A stretch of 22,146 nucleotides of DNA from an uncultured Mycoplasmatota bacterium (lineage in GTDB: Bacteria; Bacillota_I; Bacilli_A; RF39; UBA660): contig CAMMBO010000008.1 of assembly GCA_946494435.1 (NCBI GenBank), positions 1-22,146 on the forward strand. Direction: 5' to 3'. Within the stretch, counting starts at the first letter, position 1. Each line of letters starts with the position of its first letter. This document shows positions 8,071-15,667 of the stretch, one piece after another. The translations under genes and the position numbers were made by a program. The notes under the pieces are model-generated. The model had not been told where the DNA came from, did no database searches, and saw only the letters and a program-made list of their open reading frames with translations.

Positions 8071-8215
8071 TGTAACCTCCATTCTGCAATATATTTATAT
8101 AACCAATTTCTAATAATTTAATCATCATTTTAGCTCTACTTAAATGATAAAACTCTGCCATTAAACTAATCCTATTGTATAAATCAATAGGTATTAAAAA
8201 CTCGAATCTTCTAAT
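8051..8215 (-). CDS. Ribbon-helix-helix protein with apparent AUU start
   Basis: This is a 54-aa protein and first gene of the mob block. RRFEFLIPIDLYNRISLMAE is a textbook ribbon strand plus first helix, and FYHLSRAKMMIKLLEIGYI supplies the turn and second helix of an Arc/CopG-type dimeric DNA-binding fold. No ATG, GTG or TTG lies at the expected place. GGGAGG is followed after seven bases by ATT at 8215-8213, which gives the complete fold. The only alternatives are a TTG at 8230 that would place the ribosome site inside the gene, and an internal ATG (codon 19) that would remove the DNA-binding strand. Next to the palindrome cluster, it is a natural oriT-binding and autoregulatory protein. 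Confidence 0.72.
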   Translation of the reverse strand: MRRFEFLIPIDLYNRISLMAEFYHLSRAKMMIKLLEIGYINILQNGGYNETDTK

Positions 8216-8263
8216 GCTATTACCTCCCAACTAATATAATAAATTCTATTTAAAAAAAGCAGG

Positions 8264-8404
8264 ATAAGATACTTACGGACTATAAACTAATTAACCCTTA
8301 TAAAATAAGGCTTTATAGTTCCGTAAGTCTTATTTTGCACTTGCAAAATTCATCCTATAATATAGGAAGTTTTACTAATATAAAGGGAGAAATTACCCTT
8401 ATAT
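8264..8404 (-). other. oriT: Cluster of inverted repeats, candidate oriT
   Basis: This gene-free stretch lies between the channel operon (M23 gene) and the mob operon. It holds four nested or consecutive palindromes. Arms at 8264-8286 and 8312-8333 share ACTTACGGA(A)CTATAAA with one bulge, enclosing a perfect CCTTAT-3-ATAAGG (8296-8310). Then come TTTTGCA-2-TGCAAAA (8333-8348), TCCTATA-1-TATAGGA (8353-8367) and ATATAAAGGG-8-CCCTTATAT (8378-8404). Position beside the relaxase and RHH genes plus long imperfect palindromes is typical of oriT. The nic site cannot be assigned. A terminator for the M23 gene is an alternative for the last hairpin, but it lacks a U-tract. Confidence 0.55.
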
Positions 8405-8418
8405 ATCAACAAATTTAT

Positions 8419-9255
8419 TTAGGAGTTAAAATCTACCAAACTCATACCATCAACTAGTTTACCATCAAGTGATACTTGATAATGTAAATGATTATTGGTA
8501 GAAGTTCCTGTCGTTCCTACTCCTGCTATTTCTTGTCCTTTATTAACTACTTGACCTTGTGTTATTTTATTACTATTAGGGAAAAGATGAGCATAAGTTA
8601 CTAGATAATTAGTATCATCACAACGTATTCTAATCTCATTACCATTACTACCTATATCTTGAACATTTACTTGATATGGAAAAGACACTTTTTCAGCTAT
8701 GCCATTGCAAGTTGCATATACTGGGGTAAGAGCTTCGGCAGATAAATCCCAACCATTATGCTGGTCGCTTTTACCAAACACAACTCTTTCTTCCATAAAA
8801 AAACTAGACACTCTTTTAATTTTAGAAAAATCTATTGGTGGTGCAAAAGGCTTAGCTTGAGTAACATTTATTTGATTACTTTCTTCAATTCTATCTTCAT
8901 CACAAACATCTAAAGAACTATATTTACCTAAATCACAAACTTCACTTATAGGTAACATTTGTTTAGAATCATTATCTAAATTATCTTTATATATTTCTTC
9001 AAAAGATAAACTGTTATCAGCATTATAAAAATATAGTACTCTTTCTAAAGATACATAGCCTTTTTTTGCTTTAATATAATCACTTACAACATTTCTATAA
9101 TCATCAGCATACTCACTATTATTCTCGACATAACCATCAGTAACATTAGAATCAAAATAACCTAATACTTTTAATATAGGGGCAAGTAAAATTATAAATA
9201 TTACTGCTATAATAATTATTCCAATAATAACTCCATAAACTATTTTCTTCGACAT
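8419..9255 (-). CDS. Membrane-anchored M23 peptidase of the mating channel
   Basis: This is a zinc endopeptidase expected to cut peptidoglycan cross-links so the channel can pass the wall, replacing the usual VirB1/CHAP enzyme. Residues 7-31 form an N-terminal membrane anchor. A stalk with two Cys residues (107, 118) follows, and the M23 domain spans about 160-272. All metal and catalytic residues are present: His166 and Asp170 in HNGWD, His223 in YAHL, and His256/His258 in HLHYQ. The active site therefore appears intact. The ATG overlaps the stop of the preceding gene (TAAATG) with GGAAAG upstream. It is the last gene before the oriT candidate. Confidence 0.93.
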   Translation of the reverse strand: MSKKIVYGVIIGIIIIAVIFIILLAPILKVLGYFDSNVTDGYVENNSEYADDYRNVVSDYIKAKKGYVSLERVLYFYNADNSLSFEEIYKDNLDNDSKQMLPISEVCDLGKYSSLDVCDEDRIEESNQINVTQAKPFAPPIDFSKIKRVSSFFMEERVVFGKSDQHNGWDLSAEALTPVYATCNGIAEKVSFPYQVNVQDIGSNGNEIRIRCDDTNYLVTYAHLFPNSNKITQGQVVNKGQEIAGVGTTGTSTNNHLHYQVSLDGKLVDGMSLVDFNS

Positions 9256-10032
9256 TTATCTTTCCATTTCAAATTCTTTGGCTTTATATAAAGTATAAGT
9301 ATAGTCATTTAACTCTAACATTAATGACAATGCCTCTTTTGCTAAAGCTTCCTTTTCAGCATTGTTATAAGCTCCTTCAAAAATCAATTTATATATATCG
9401 AAATAAAGTTTTTCCATTGTATCTTCTACTCCTTTATTATTTGAAAGAAGAATATTCATCATTTCAAAAGCAAACTCGTCAGTTCCAAGATAAAGTGAAA
9501 ACTTATAAGGATCCGACTTCTTTATATACTTAACTAATAAGTCAGCTACTTCTTTTCTTTTATTAATATTTTCTTTTAGTGGATTAAATATATAATTTCT
9601 TTTAATAAGTTCTTGTTTTAAATTATGTTCTATAACACTATCATAATTTTTATGCATAGTATCAATATATTTCCATACACCATCTTCATAAACATATAAA
9701 ATATTTTCACTTGATTTAATAGAATATTTAATAAGTTCTTCTCTTGTCAAAAAATCTTTACTATGAAACTTTTCTCCACGGTCACGATGGTAAGCTACTG
9801 TTACGTCATCTTGTCGTTCTTTAAAATTATGTGGCTTAGAAGAATCAGGAGATACCTCTTTACCTAATTTTGAAATATCTCCTAGTTTTATTAAATCTTC
9901 TACTTTACTTTTATCTTTATAATAAGTATATAAAATAACACCGTTATGCTCTAAATAACCATCACTATGACAATAAATAGATTTATAAGTGTTATCGTCT
10001 TGTTTCATTGCAATTCTTGAAATCGTACTCAT
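9256..10032 (-). CDS. Conserved uncharacterised protein between virB4 and M23 genes
   Basis: This 258-aa soluble protein has no signal peptide. The N-terminus (MSTISRIAM, then SIYCHSDGYLEHNGVIL, then KLGDISKLG, and VAYHRDRGE at about 79-87) matches a pattern I associate with uncharacterised phage and plasmid proteins that start 'MSTRS...' and carry DGY-x-x-HNG and YHRDRGE. The C-terminal half is helical (KEALAKEALSLMLELNDY). The start is ATG after AGGAGGTAGAT, a very strong ribosome site. It sits tightly within the channel operon, ten bases after virB4. Function unknown; the His/Asp/Arg-rich motif could be catalytic or nucleotide-related, but this is not established. Confidence 0.75.
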   Translation of the reverse strand: MSTISRIAMKQDDNTYKSIYCHSDGYLEHNGVILYTYYKDKSKVEDLIKLGDISKLGKEVSPDSSKPHNFKERQDDVTVAYHRDRGEKFHSKDFLTREELIKYSIKSSENILYVYEDGVWKYIDTMHKNYDSVIEHNLKQELIKRNYIFNPLKENINKRKEVADLLVKYIKKSDPYKFSLYLGTDEFAFEMMNILLSNNKGVEDTMEKLYFDIYKLIFEGAYNNAEKEALAKEALSLMLELNDYTYTLYKAKEFEMER

Positions 10033-10041
10033 ATCTACCTC

Positions 10042-12453
10042 CTATGCTTCGCCCATCATTTGTCTTTCAAGTTCAGTCGCTCGAATCCAAATTCTTAATC
10101 TATCTTTACTACTAACATTTAATAAAAACTCGCCCCTTTTAGCAGATAATAAAAAAGCCTTTTGAGTATCAGTCAAAGGACTATTTTCAAACAAAGTTAA
10201 ATAGGCTTTTAAATCATCTTCTTTTAAAATACCTACCATTGTATATTGACAGTTGTTAAAAATAGCAGTTGCGTGTCTTAAAACGCCTGCATTACCTATA
10301 AAGTCTTTAATACTTTGAGTACACACTATCATATTAGCAAAATATTTACGAACTCGCCTAGCAAGTTGTCCGAAGTTCTTAATAACTTCATTATTCTTCT
10401 CATCTATGAATAAATGAAACTCATCTACTATAATACTAATATGTTTATGCTTATTACCTAGCTTTTCATTTTTTATTTTATTAGAAACAATACTATTATT
10501 AAGATAAGTTAATAAGTTCAGTGTTTGGGTATTAATTAGTCTTTGATTACCACTATATAGTAACTCTTGTAAGTTAAAAGAGATTAAATCATTTGATAAA
10601 TCTATATCAGTATAACCATCAAAAAGATAAGCATCCGTTCCAGTTAAAAATCTTGATAATATTATTTCTAACTGCACTATTAACTTTCTTTTTTCTTCAC
10701 TATCTAAACTTTTTTTATATTCAGGTAAATACTCATAAAGTTCACTAAATATAGGGTAATCTTCAGGCTTTAAAGTTTCTAAAGTATTTATAGATGTATT
10801 CTTATAAATACCTTTTTTATTATATAAAGACTCTACTACTGCTAATAACATAATTAATTCTTTTTCAGTTATATCTTCAAAAGCAGTTTTAAAAAAAGCT
10901 TCTAAAAAGCCTAAATGTTTAGCAAGAGGACAGTCAGTTTCTTTAAGTTCCTTATTATCGTCAGATGGAATATATCTTATTTGTAAGGGGTTAATCATAC
11001 CACCTTTTCTTGAATATAAATCTATATATTCCCCACCATTTTCAAGTACTAAATTCTTATATTCGTTTTCAGCATCTATTATAAATATTTTAGTACCACG
11101 AGCAAACTCATTTATAATCATTTTCTTAACAGTAAAACTTTTACCACTACCAGTTGAAGCAACTACTGCTAAGTTATGAGATGGTCTTTCATTATTTGTA
11201 ACAAATGGATCAAAAAATATTGGTAAAGAAGTATGTAAATCTATACCTAACATATAACCAGTAGAATCATTAAAATATGTTTTAGTAAAAGGAAAACCTG
11301 CACCTAATGTAAGTGTAGGTAAATAGATAGAATAATCATTTAAAGATTTTGTAGTTAAATCAAAAGTTTGGAAACACTCCATTTGTCTTAATTTTGGAAT
11401 ATCTAGTTTTATTTGATAACGGTCAGTTATAATCTTTAAATCTCTAAATATATTCTCTCTTTCCTTTTTAGTACCAGTAATTATTAAAGTAAGTGCTACT
11501 TCTTTAATCTTTTCATCACCATTTTTAATATCATACATTAATTGTTGAAAGTTCTCTTTTTGAGTATCAAGCTCTGTAGCATCACTTAACTTTCTAGTAG
11601 TATTACGATCCGATAATAAGAACTGATATTGCGAATTAACCCACCTAATTAATTCTTCTTGACTAATAGCATCTTTAATACTAATACAAGCTCTAACATT
11701 AGGAACATTAAATATTTCCTCAAAAAATAATCCCTCTACAAAAGGGGGAATACTTTTAATAGTAACTATTTGTGTATCTATGTTATCTATTTTTAACATA
11801 TTAACTTTTTCAGTTAGATTTAAAGGCGAAATTAATGTAGGCAAATCACTCCAAACTAGATTATCTAAAGAAACAGGATTCATATACAAATTAGTTAAAA
11901 ACTTATATATTTCTAACCTATTAGTAATTATCTCTATATTTAATTTTGGAACAATATTAGCAACTATTTCTTCAAGTTCATCTAACTGTTTTTCTAAAGT
12001 CTCAACGTCTTTAGCAATAATAACCCAATAATAAATACTAGATACTGTATAATTATTATCTTCTAGTTCTTCTATTAGTCTTTTACTTTCATCAAGTAAC
12101 TTACTTTTCTTTTCATCATCTTTATAGTCATTTACAAGATTTTCTAAATTAATCTTATTATTATTTAAGTTAATTTTTTGGTCTAACTTATAACATTTCA
12201 TAGTTAGTCCTTTTATTTGATATAAAGATTTTAAACCATAGAAGAAATTCTCTTTTTCTCTTTTACTAGTCAAAGATAAGTCAATAGCTTTTACTTCTAT
12301 TAAAGAGGCAACCTCTCCTGTTTTAAGTTCTATTAAACCATCTTCGCCTACATCTTTTACGTTAGAGAAATACTGAGAGTTCTTGGCTCTTTTCTTCATT
12401 TTATGTTTATCTATATATTTAACTTTTTTTTGTCCTTTATTTGATAAATGCAC
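10042..12453 (-). CDS. virB4: VirB4-like conjugation ATPase
   Basis: This is the cytoplasmic-face ATPase that powers assembly and DNA transfer through the mating channel. It has 803 aa, normal for Gram-positive TraE/VirB4 proteins. The N-terminal half is the VirB4 scaffold. Walker A is ASTGSGKS at 432-439 with SHNLAVV just before, and Walker B is HISIIVDEFHLFID near 685. The later IVCTQSIKDF is the family's sensor segment. The start is GTG, behind AAGGTGATG, and overlaps the end of the PrgI gene by 17 bases. No ATG alternative would keep the N-terminus (the next Met is at codon 19). Confidence 0.95.
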   Translation of the reverse strand: MHLSNKGQKKVKYIDKHKMKKRAKNSQYFSNVKDVGEDGLIELKTGEVASLIEVKAIDLSLTSKREKENFFYGLKSLYQIKGLTMKCYKLDQKINLNNNKINLENLVNDYKDDEKKSKLLDESKRLIEELEDNNYTVSSIYYWVIIAKDVETLEKQLDELEEIVANIVPKLNIEIITNRLEIYKFLTNLYMNPVSLDNLVWSDLPTLISPLNLTEKVNMLKIDNIDTQIVTIKSIPPFVEGLFFEEIFNVPNVRACISIKDAISQEELIRWVNSQYQFLLSDRNTTRKLSDATELDTQKENFQQLMYDIKNGDEKIKEVALTLIITGTKKERENIFRDLKIITDRYQIKLDIPKLRQMECFQTFDLTTKSLNDYSIYLPTLTLGAGFPFTKTYFNDSTGYMLGIDLHTSLPIFFDPFVTNNERPSHNLAVVASTGSGKSFTVKKMIINEFARGTKIFIIDAENEYKNLVLENGGEYIDLYSRKGGMINPLQIRYIPSDDNKELKETDCPLAKHLGFLEAFFKTAFEDITEKELIMLLAVVESLYNKKGIYKNTSINTLETLKPEDYPIFSELYEYLPEYKKSLDSEEKRKLIVQLEIILSRFLTGTDAYLFDGYTDIDLSNDLISFNLQELLYSGNQRLINTQTLNLLTYLNNSIVSNKIKNEKLGNKHKHISIIVDEFHLFIDEKNNEVIKNFGQLARRVRKYFANMIVCTQSIKDFIGNAGVLRHATAIFNNCQYTMVGILKEDDLKAYLTLFENSPLTDTQKAFLLSAKRGEFLLNVSSKDRLRIWIRATELERQMMGEA

Positions 12454-12748
12454 TTATAGACATCACCTTACTTTCTTTTAACTTTTCATTGAAAAAATAA
12501 TAATTTTTAGTTCTAAATAGATATTGAAAAAGCATAATGATTACTTTATACATCCTATTCTTTTTAGAAATATTTATAGGAATTAGTAAGAACACACATA
12601 TTGCTAGAAAGACTAAGGCTTCAATTTTAGAATCAGTAAAAGAAAATAAAATTAAGAAAATAATAAACATAGGTAAGCCTATATATAAATCCATTACTTC
12701 AATAAATTTACCTAAAGTCTTTTTAATTGAACTTATTGTTATATACAT
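12437..12748 (-). CDS. PrgI/VirB3-like inner-membrane channel component
   Basis: This 103-aa membrane protein has a short cytoplasmic head. Two adjacent hydrophobic segments (about 23-40 and 43-58, after 'DLYIGLPMF') form a hairpin, followed by an amphipathic KKNRMYKVIIMLFQYLFRTKNYYF tail. This topology and the position directly before virB4 are typical of PrgI/TcpE/VirB3-type proteins that connect to VirB4. A GTG at 12757 also opens the frame, but AGGAAG is placed eight bases before the ATG at 12748, which I take as the start. It lies six bases after the VirB6 stop. Confidence 0.85.
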   Translation of the reverse strand: MYITISSIKKTLGKFIEVMDLYIGLPMFIIFLILFSFTDSKIEALVFLAICVFLLIPINISKKNRMYKVIIMLFQYLFRTKNYYFFNEKLKESKVMSISAFIK

Positions 12749-12753
12749 AAAAT

Positions 12754-14115
12754 TCACTTCCTTTGTCTATATCTTCCAGTAGGAATATTTCTACCTGGCA
12801 TTACACTACCAACTGCACCTTTAATATTACTTTTACCAAAACTTCGTAAGTTCTTACCAATATTAGATGGTGTTGCTTTACTAATTCCACTACCAAACTT
12901 CTCTATAGCAGTACCGATACCTTTTCCTATTACATTATTACTTGCTTGACTATTACTACTAATTTTAGAACCAAAATTTTGAATAGCACTACCTACTTTA
13001 GATACTGCTTTATTTCCACCAGCTAGTCCTATTGTCGAAGTTGCAACACCTAAACCATAAGCACCTACTCCACTAGCAGATATGCCTCCTGCTGTTGCAA
13101 CAGTATTAGCGACATGACCAAAACTCATCAAACTCATAAATTGTTCTCTACCACTATTAGCACTTACATTATTACCAATAAATCTATTAACAACTTGCGA
13201 ACCAGTTAGTAAAAAGATACCACAACCTAAAAACATTATTGATTTTAAAGCTGTATCTTTTAGAGTAGAATCGGTAAAGAAAGTAGTATTGTTAATAGCA
13301 TTCATTACTATTACAGTTAATCCTATAATTAACATTACAACAGCACTTTGGAGCATTAGAGAAACAAGTTGCTCAAAGACAGCAGAACGTCTTTGTTTAT
13401 TTCCTATAGATGTAGCAAAGATAATCGGACTAATTAAGAATAAAAATAAAAACTCAATTTGTCGTCTTGCTAACATCATCCCACTAAAGAATAAAGTATA
13501 TAAGAAAAAGCCACCTACTAAGATAGCCATTATCCAGTCAATATCATATTTATAATCTTTTTTATCAGGAAGAATCCATCTAGCCGAAGTAACATATTTA
13601 TCATTATACATTTCTTTCTTTCCAAAAGTGTCATTTGTTATATTCTTCTTAATATCTTCATTTTTAAACTCATCACTATCTACATAACCTTCAGAATGAG
13701 TAACATACATATTTAACATTGTAGAAGATAAATTAGTATTACTTGTAACCATATTAGAAGTATAACCACTTAAAGTAGTAGAAAATGTATTTGCCTGACT
13801 AAATAAAAAGACACTTAAAATTACTAGAAAACTACACTTAACTATTTCCATAACTATTTGTCTTGTTTCTAGTCCTTCATCAGGCTCTAATATTTTCATT
13901 ATAAATCGCCATATAATGAATAAAGCTAGGAGTGTTACTGCTATTGCTAATACTCCTGTATGAAAGTTAGAAAAGGATGTATTATCAGCTACACTACTAA
14001 TAATGTCATATAAATTTAACTGTTTTAAAATTTCAAAAACAATATCAATTAAGGAATATATGAAACTTATAATTCCCCAACCTAAAGTTCTTAATAAATC
14101 TAAGGCACTTAGCAT
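12754..14115 (-). CDS. VirB6/TrbL-like polytopic channel protein
   Basis: This 453-aa polytopic membrane protein would form the DNA-conducting inner-membrane pore. Hydrophobic segments are visible near residues 10-35, 52-72, 88-105, 195-215, 218-235, 255-275 and 288-310. Between the third and fourth lies an extracellular, Thr/Ser/Asn-rich loop of about 80 residues. From about 320 the protein turns into a Gly/Ala/Ser-rich low-complexity tail (GGISASGVGAYGLG and similar) ending in basic residues RYRQRK. That tail is common in Gram-positive VirB6/TrbL homologues. The start is ATG behind AAGGAT. It lies between the pilin-like and PrgI-like genes. Confidence 0.88.
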   Translation of the reverse strand: MLSALDLLRTLGWGIISFIYSLIDIVFEILKQLNLYDIISSVADNTSFSNFHTGVLAIAVTLLALFIIWRFIMKILEPDEGLETRQIVMEIVKCSFLVILSVFLFSQANTFSTTLSGYTSNMVTSNTNLSSTMLNMYVTHSEGYVDSDEFKNEDIKKNITNDTFGKKEMYNDKYVTSARWILPDKKDYKYDIDWIMAILVGGFFLYTLFFSGMMLARRQIEFLFLFLISPIIFATSIGNKQRRSAVFEQLVSLMLQSAVVMLIIGLTVIVMNAINNTTFFTDSTLKDTALKSIMFLGCGIFLLTGSQVVNRFIGNNVSANSGREQFMSLMSFGHVANTVATAGGISASGVGAYGLGVATSTIGLAGGNKAVSKVGSAIQNFGSKISSNSQASNNVIGKGIGTAIEKFGSGISKATPSNIGKNLRSFGKSNIKGAVGSVMPGRNIPTGRYRQRK

Positions 14116-14127
14116 AAACTATAATCC

Positions 14128-14409
14128 TTAAAATAAACCAATAATTAAATTAACTATTGATACAGCAATAATTATACCAACTATACCAAACATAGTTTGA
14201 ATAATACCATGTTTAACCTGTTGTTTTCTATCAACATCAACAACAGAATATAGAGCAAAACCAATAACTAGAGCAAGTCCTGCTGCTGTTATACCAATTC
14301 TTAAAGCCCAGTCAGTTATAGTTTCTATAGCACTTATAATACTATCAATATTATAAGTACCACCACTTAATTTAGAAATTCCATTACCAATAAAAAAGTT
14401 CTTCCCCAT
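14128..14409 (-). CDS. VirB2/TrbC-like small two-helix membrane protein
   Basis: This 93-aa protein has two hydrophobic helices (about 33-54 and 70-92) joined by a short charged loop, VDVDRKQQVKHG. This is the topology of VirB2/TrbC pilins and of Gram-positive pilin-like channel subunits. There is no cleavable signal peptide; a 30-residue polar N-terminus (GNGISKLSGGTYN) precedes the first helix. The start is ATG after AAAGGATGATGTA. It is the first channel gene after the terminator that follows ssb, and 12 bases before VirB6. Confidence 0.8.
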   Translation of the reverse strand: MGKNFFIGNGISKLSGGTYNIDSIISAIETITDWALRIGITAAGLALVIGFALYSVVDVDRKQQVKHGIIQTMFGIVGIIIAVSIVNLIIGLF

Positions 14410-14451
14410 TACATCATCCTTTACTTAATAAATAAACAAATGATATAATAG

Positions 14452-14490
14452 AAAAGAGTTAATTTGCGTGGGGCATTTTAACTCTTTTTT
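14452..14490 (-). terminator. Intrinsic terminator between ssb and the channel genes
   Basis: Eleven-base perfect arms AAAAGAGTTAA (14452-14462) and TTAACTCTTTT (14478-14488) enclose a 15-base loop. Runs of A and T flank both sides, so the hairpin could act in either direction. On the minus strand it would stop transcripts leaving ssb before the pilin gene. I found no convincing promoter between it and the pilin gene. Confidence 0.75.
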
Positions 14491-14500
14491 CTATTAATAA

Positions 14501-14848
14501 CTACTGATTTAATTCTTGTTCTATTTTTTTACTCTTATTTGAAAGAAAAGTTACTTTCTCGGCAACGAACTCTATATTATATCTTGAGCCCTCATTAGTT
14601 TTTACTATATGACTTTCAGCACGACCTCTAACACCAACAATATCTCCCTTTTGACAATACATAGCTGTCACATCTGCTTTATCTCCCCATAGGGTACAAT
14701 TTATAAAATCTGTTTCATAAACTCCATCACTATTTTTAAAACTACGAGGAACTGCTAAACATATATTAGCAACTTTTTTTCCATCTTCTAATTCTTTTAC
14801 TTCAACATCTTTTGTTAATCTACCTACAAACAATATACTATTCATCAT
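14501..14848 (-). CDS. ssb: Single-stranded DNA-binding protein
   Basis: This 115-aa OB-fold protein would coat the single strand produced during conjugative transfer or element replication. The sequence begins MMNSILFVGRLTKDVEV and includes ETDFINCTLWGDKADV and GDIVGVRGRAES, all characteristic of bacterial SSB. The Gly/acidic C-terminal tail that recruits replication partners in chromosomal SSB (DDDIPF-type) is absent; the protein ends in KIEQELNQ. It is therefore a minimal, element-borne version. Two adjacent ATGs could both serve, with AAAGGATC upstream. It follows the replisome organizer gene by 28 bases and is followed by a terminator. Confidence 0.95.
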   Translation of the reverse strand: MMNSILFVGRLTKDVEVKELEDGKKVANICLAVPRSFKNSDGVYETDFINCTLWGDKADVTAMYCQKGDIVGVRGRAESHIVKTNEGSRYNIEFVAEKVTFLSNKSKKIEQELNQ

Positions 14849-14876
14849 TTTATCACGATCCTTTCTTACAATAATT

Positions 14877-15608
14877 TCACATAATTAGTTCATTTAAACA
14901 ATTATCTAATTCTTCTTGTTCTTCTTTTGTTAAAGGTTTTGTTTCTATTTTTTTAGTATTCCAATATTCATTGCCCTGCTCATCTTTATAATAAATAGGT
15001 TTATCTTCTCTTTCCTTATAGTCCTCAACATTACAGTTATACTTTTCTTTAAAAGCAATAGAAGTTGGTAAAGTACATATATTCTTTTTAAAACATTTAG
15101 TACAAGACTCAACCTTTTCTTTAAAATTAAGATGACATTTAATCTTTTTATCTTTATCTTCTAACTCTTTATCTTTACTCTTATTATCTATATCTATCTC
15201 TTGCGTTACCTCGTTGTTACATTGTAACGCTTTTTGTCTAGCACGATATTCCCTTACTCTTTTCGCACTTGAACTTTCACTACCGACCATTTGATTAAAA
15301 TTAGTAATTTTAAAAACATTTTCTTCCTTATAGATCAGTCCTAGTTTTTTAAATATATCTAGGGCTACTGCGACTGTATCATAATCGAAGTACTTTGTAT
15401 CTCTTACTATTTTATCAATATCATAAGGTATAAACATATCTCCTACTTTATTACTTAACTCGCCATTATTATTGGCAGTAAGCACACACAACATTTGATA
15501 TAAGACAATATATTCACAACCATTTTTCTGTGATAGTAAGAAATCTATTTCTTCCCTATTAAAGAAATCAGTTCTTAACTTGATCCAGTAATATCTTTTA
15601 TCGTTCGT
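14877..15608 (-). CDS. Phage-type replisome organizer with apparent ACG start
   Basis: This is a replication-initiation protein of 243 aa if it starts at 15608. Residues 4-115 match the phage replisome organizer N-terminal winged-helix domain: KRYYWIKLRTDFF at 5-17, IPYDIDKI, DTVAVALDIFKKLGLI, then MVGSESSSAKRVREYR at about 107-122. The first ATG (15494) would delete 38 residues of this domain. The complete domain begins right after ACG at 15608-15606, which lies eight bases behind AAAGGAAG; an in-frame TAG closes the frame just upstream (15614-15612). So either ACG initiates or an ATG was lost. After 125 a charged linker leads to a Cys-containing tail (CTKCFKKNIC). There is no DnaD-like C-terminal domain. 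It overlaps a 22-codon leader. Confidence 0.75.
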   Translation of the reverse strand, partial: TNDKRYYWIKLRTDFFNREEIDFLLSQKNGCEYIVLYQMLCVLTANNNGELSNKVGDMFIPYDIDKIVRDTKYFDYDTVAVALDIFKKLGLIYKEENVFKITNFNQMVGSESSSAKRVREYRARQKALQCNNEVTQEIDIDNKSKDKELEDKDKKIKCHLNFKEKVESCTKCFKKNICTLPTSIAFKEKYNCNVEDYKEREDKPIYYKDEQGNEYWNTKKIETKPLTKEEQEELDNCLNELIM

Positions 15609-15666
15609 AACCTACTTCCTTTACTTTATCAAAAACTAGGACTTTATTCATATTTTTTATTACCAT
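15598..15666 (-). CDS. 22-codon leader ORF overlapping the replisome organizer start
   Basis: This ATG-initiated ORF (MVIKNMNKVLVFDKVKEVGY..) starts two bases after the sortase stop, with AGGAAAGG six bases upstream. It ends in TAA at 15600-15598, eight bases beyond the ACG start proposed for the replisome organizer, in another frame. Ribosomes leaving the sortase gene would translate it and terminate on top of the next start. This suggests translational coupling, or an ancestral in-frame N-terminus separated by a frameshift. No homology recognised. Confidence 0.45.
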   Translation of the reverse strand: MVIKNMNKVLVFDKVKEVGYER

Positions 15667-15667
15667 T

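Noticed and set aside
8378..8404. Last palindrome of the oriT candidate as the M23 gene terminator
   Set aside because: The stem is reasonable but no U-tract follows on the minus strand, so intrinsic termination is not supported.
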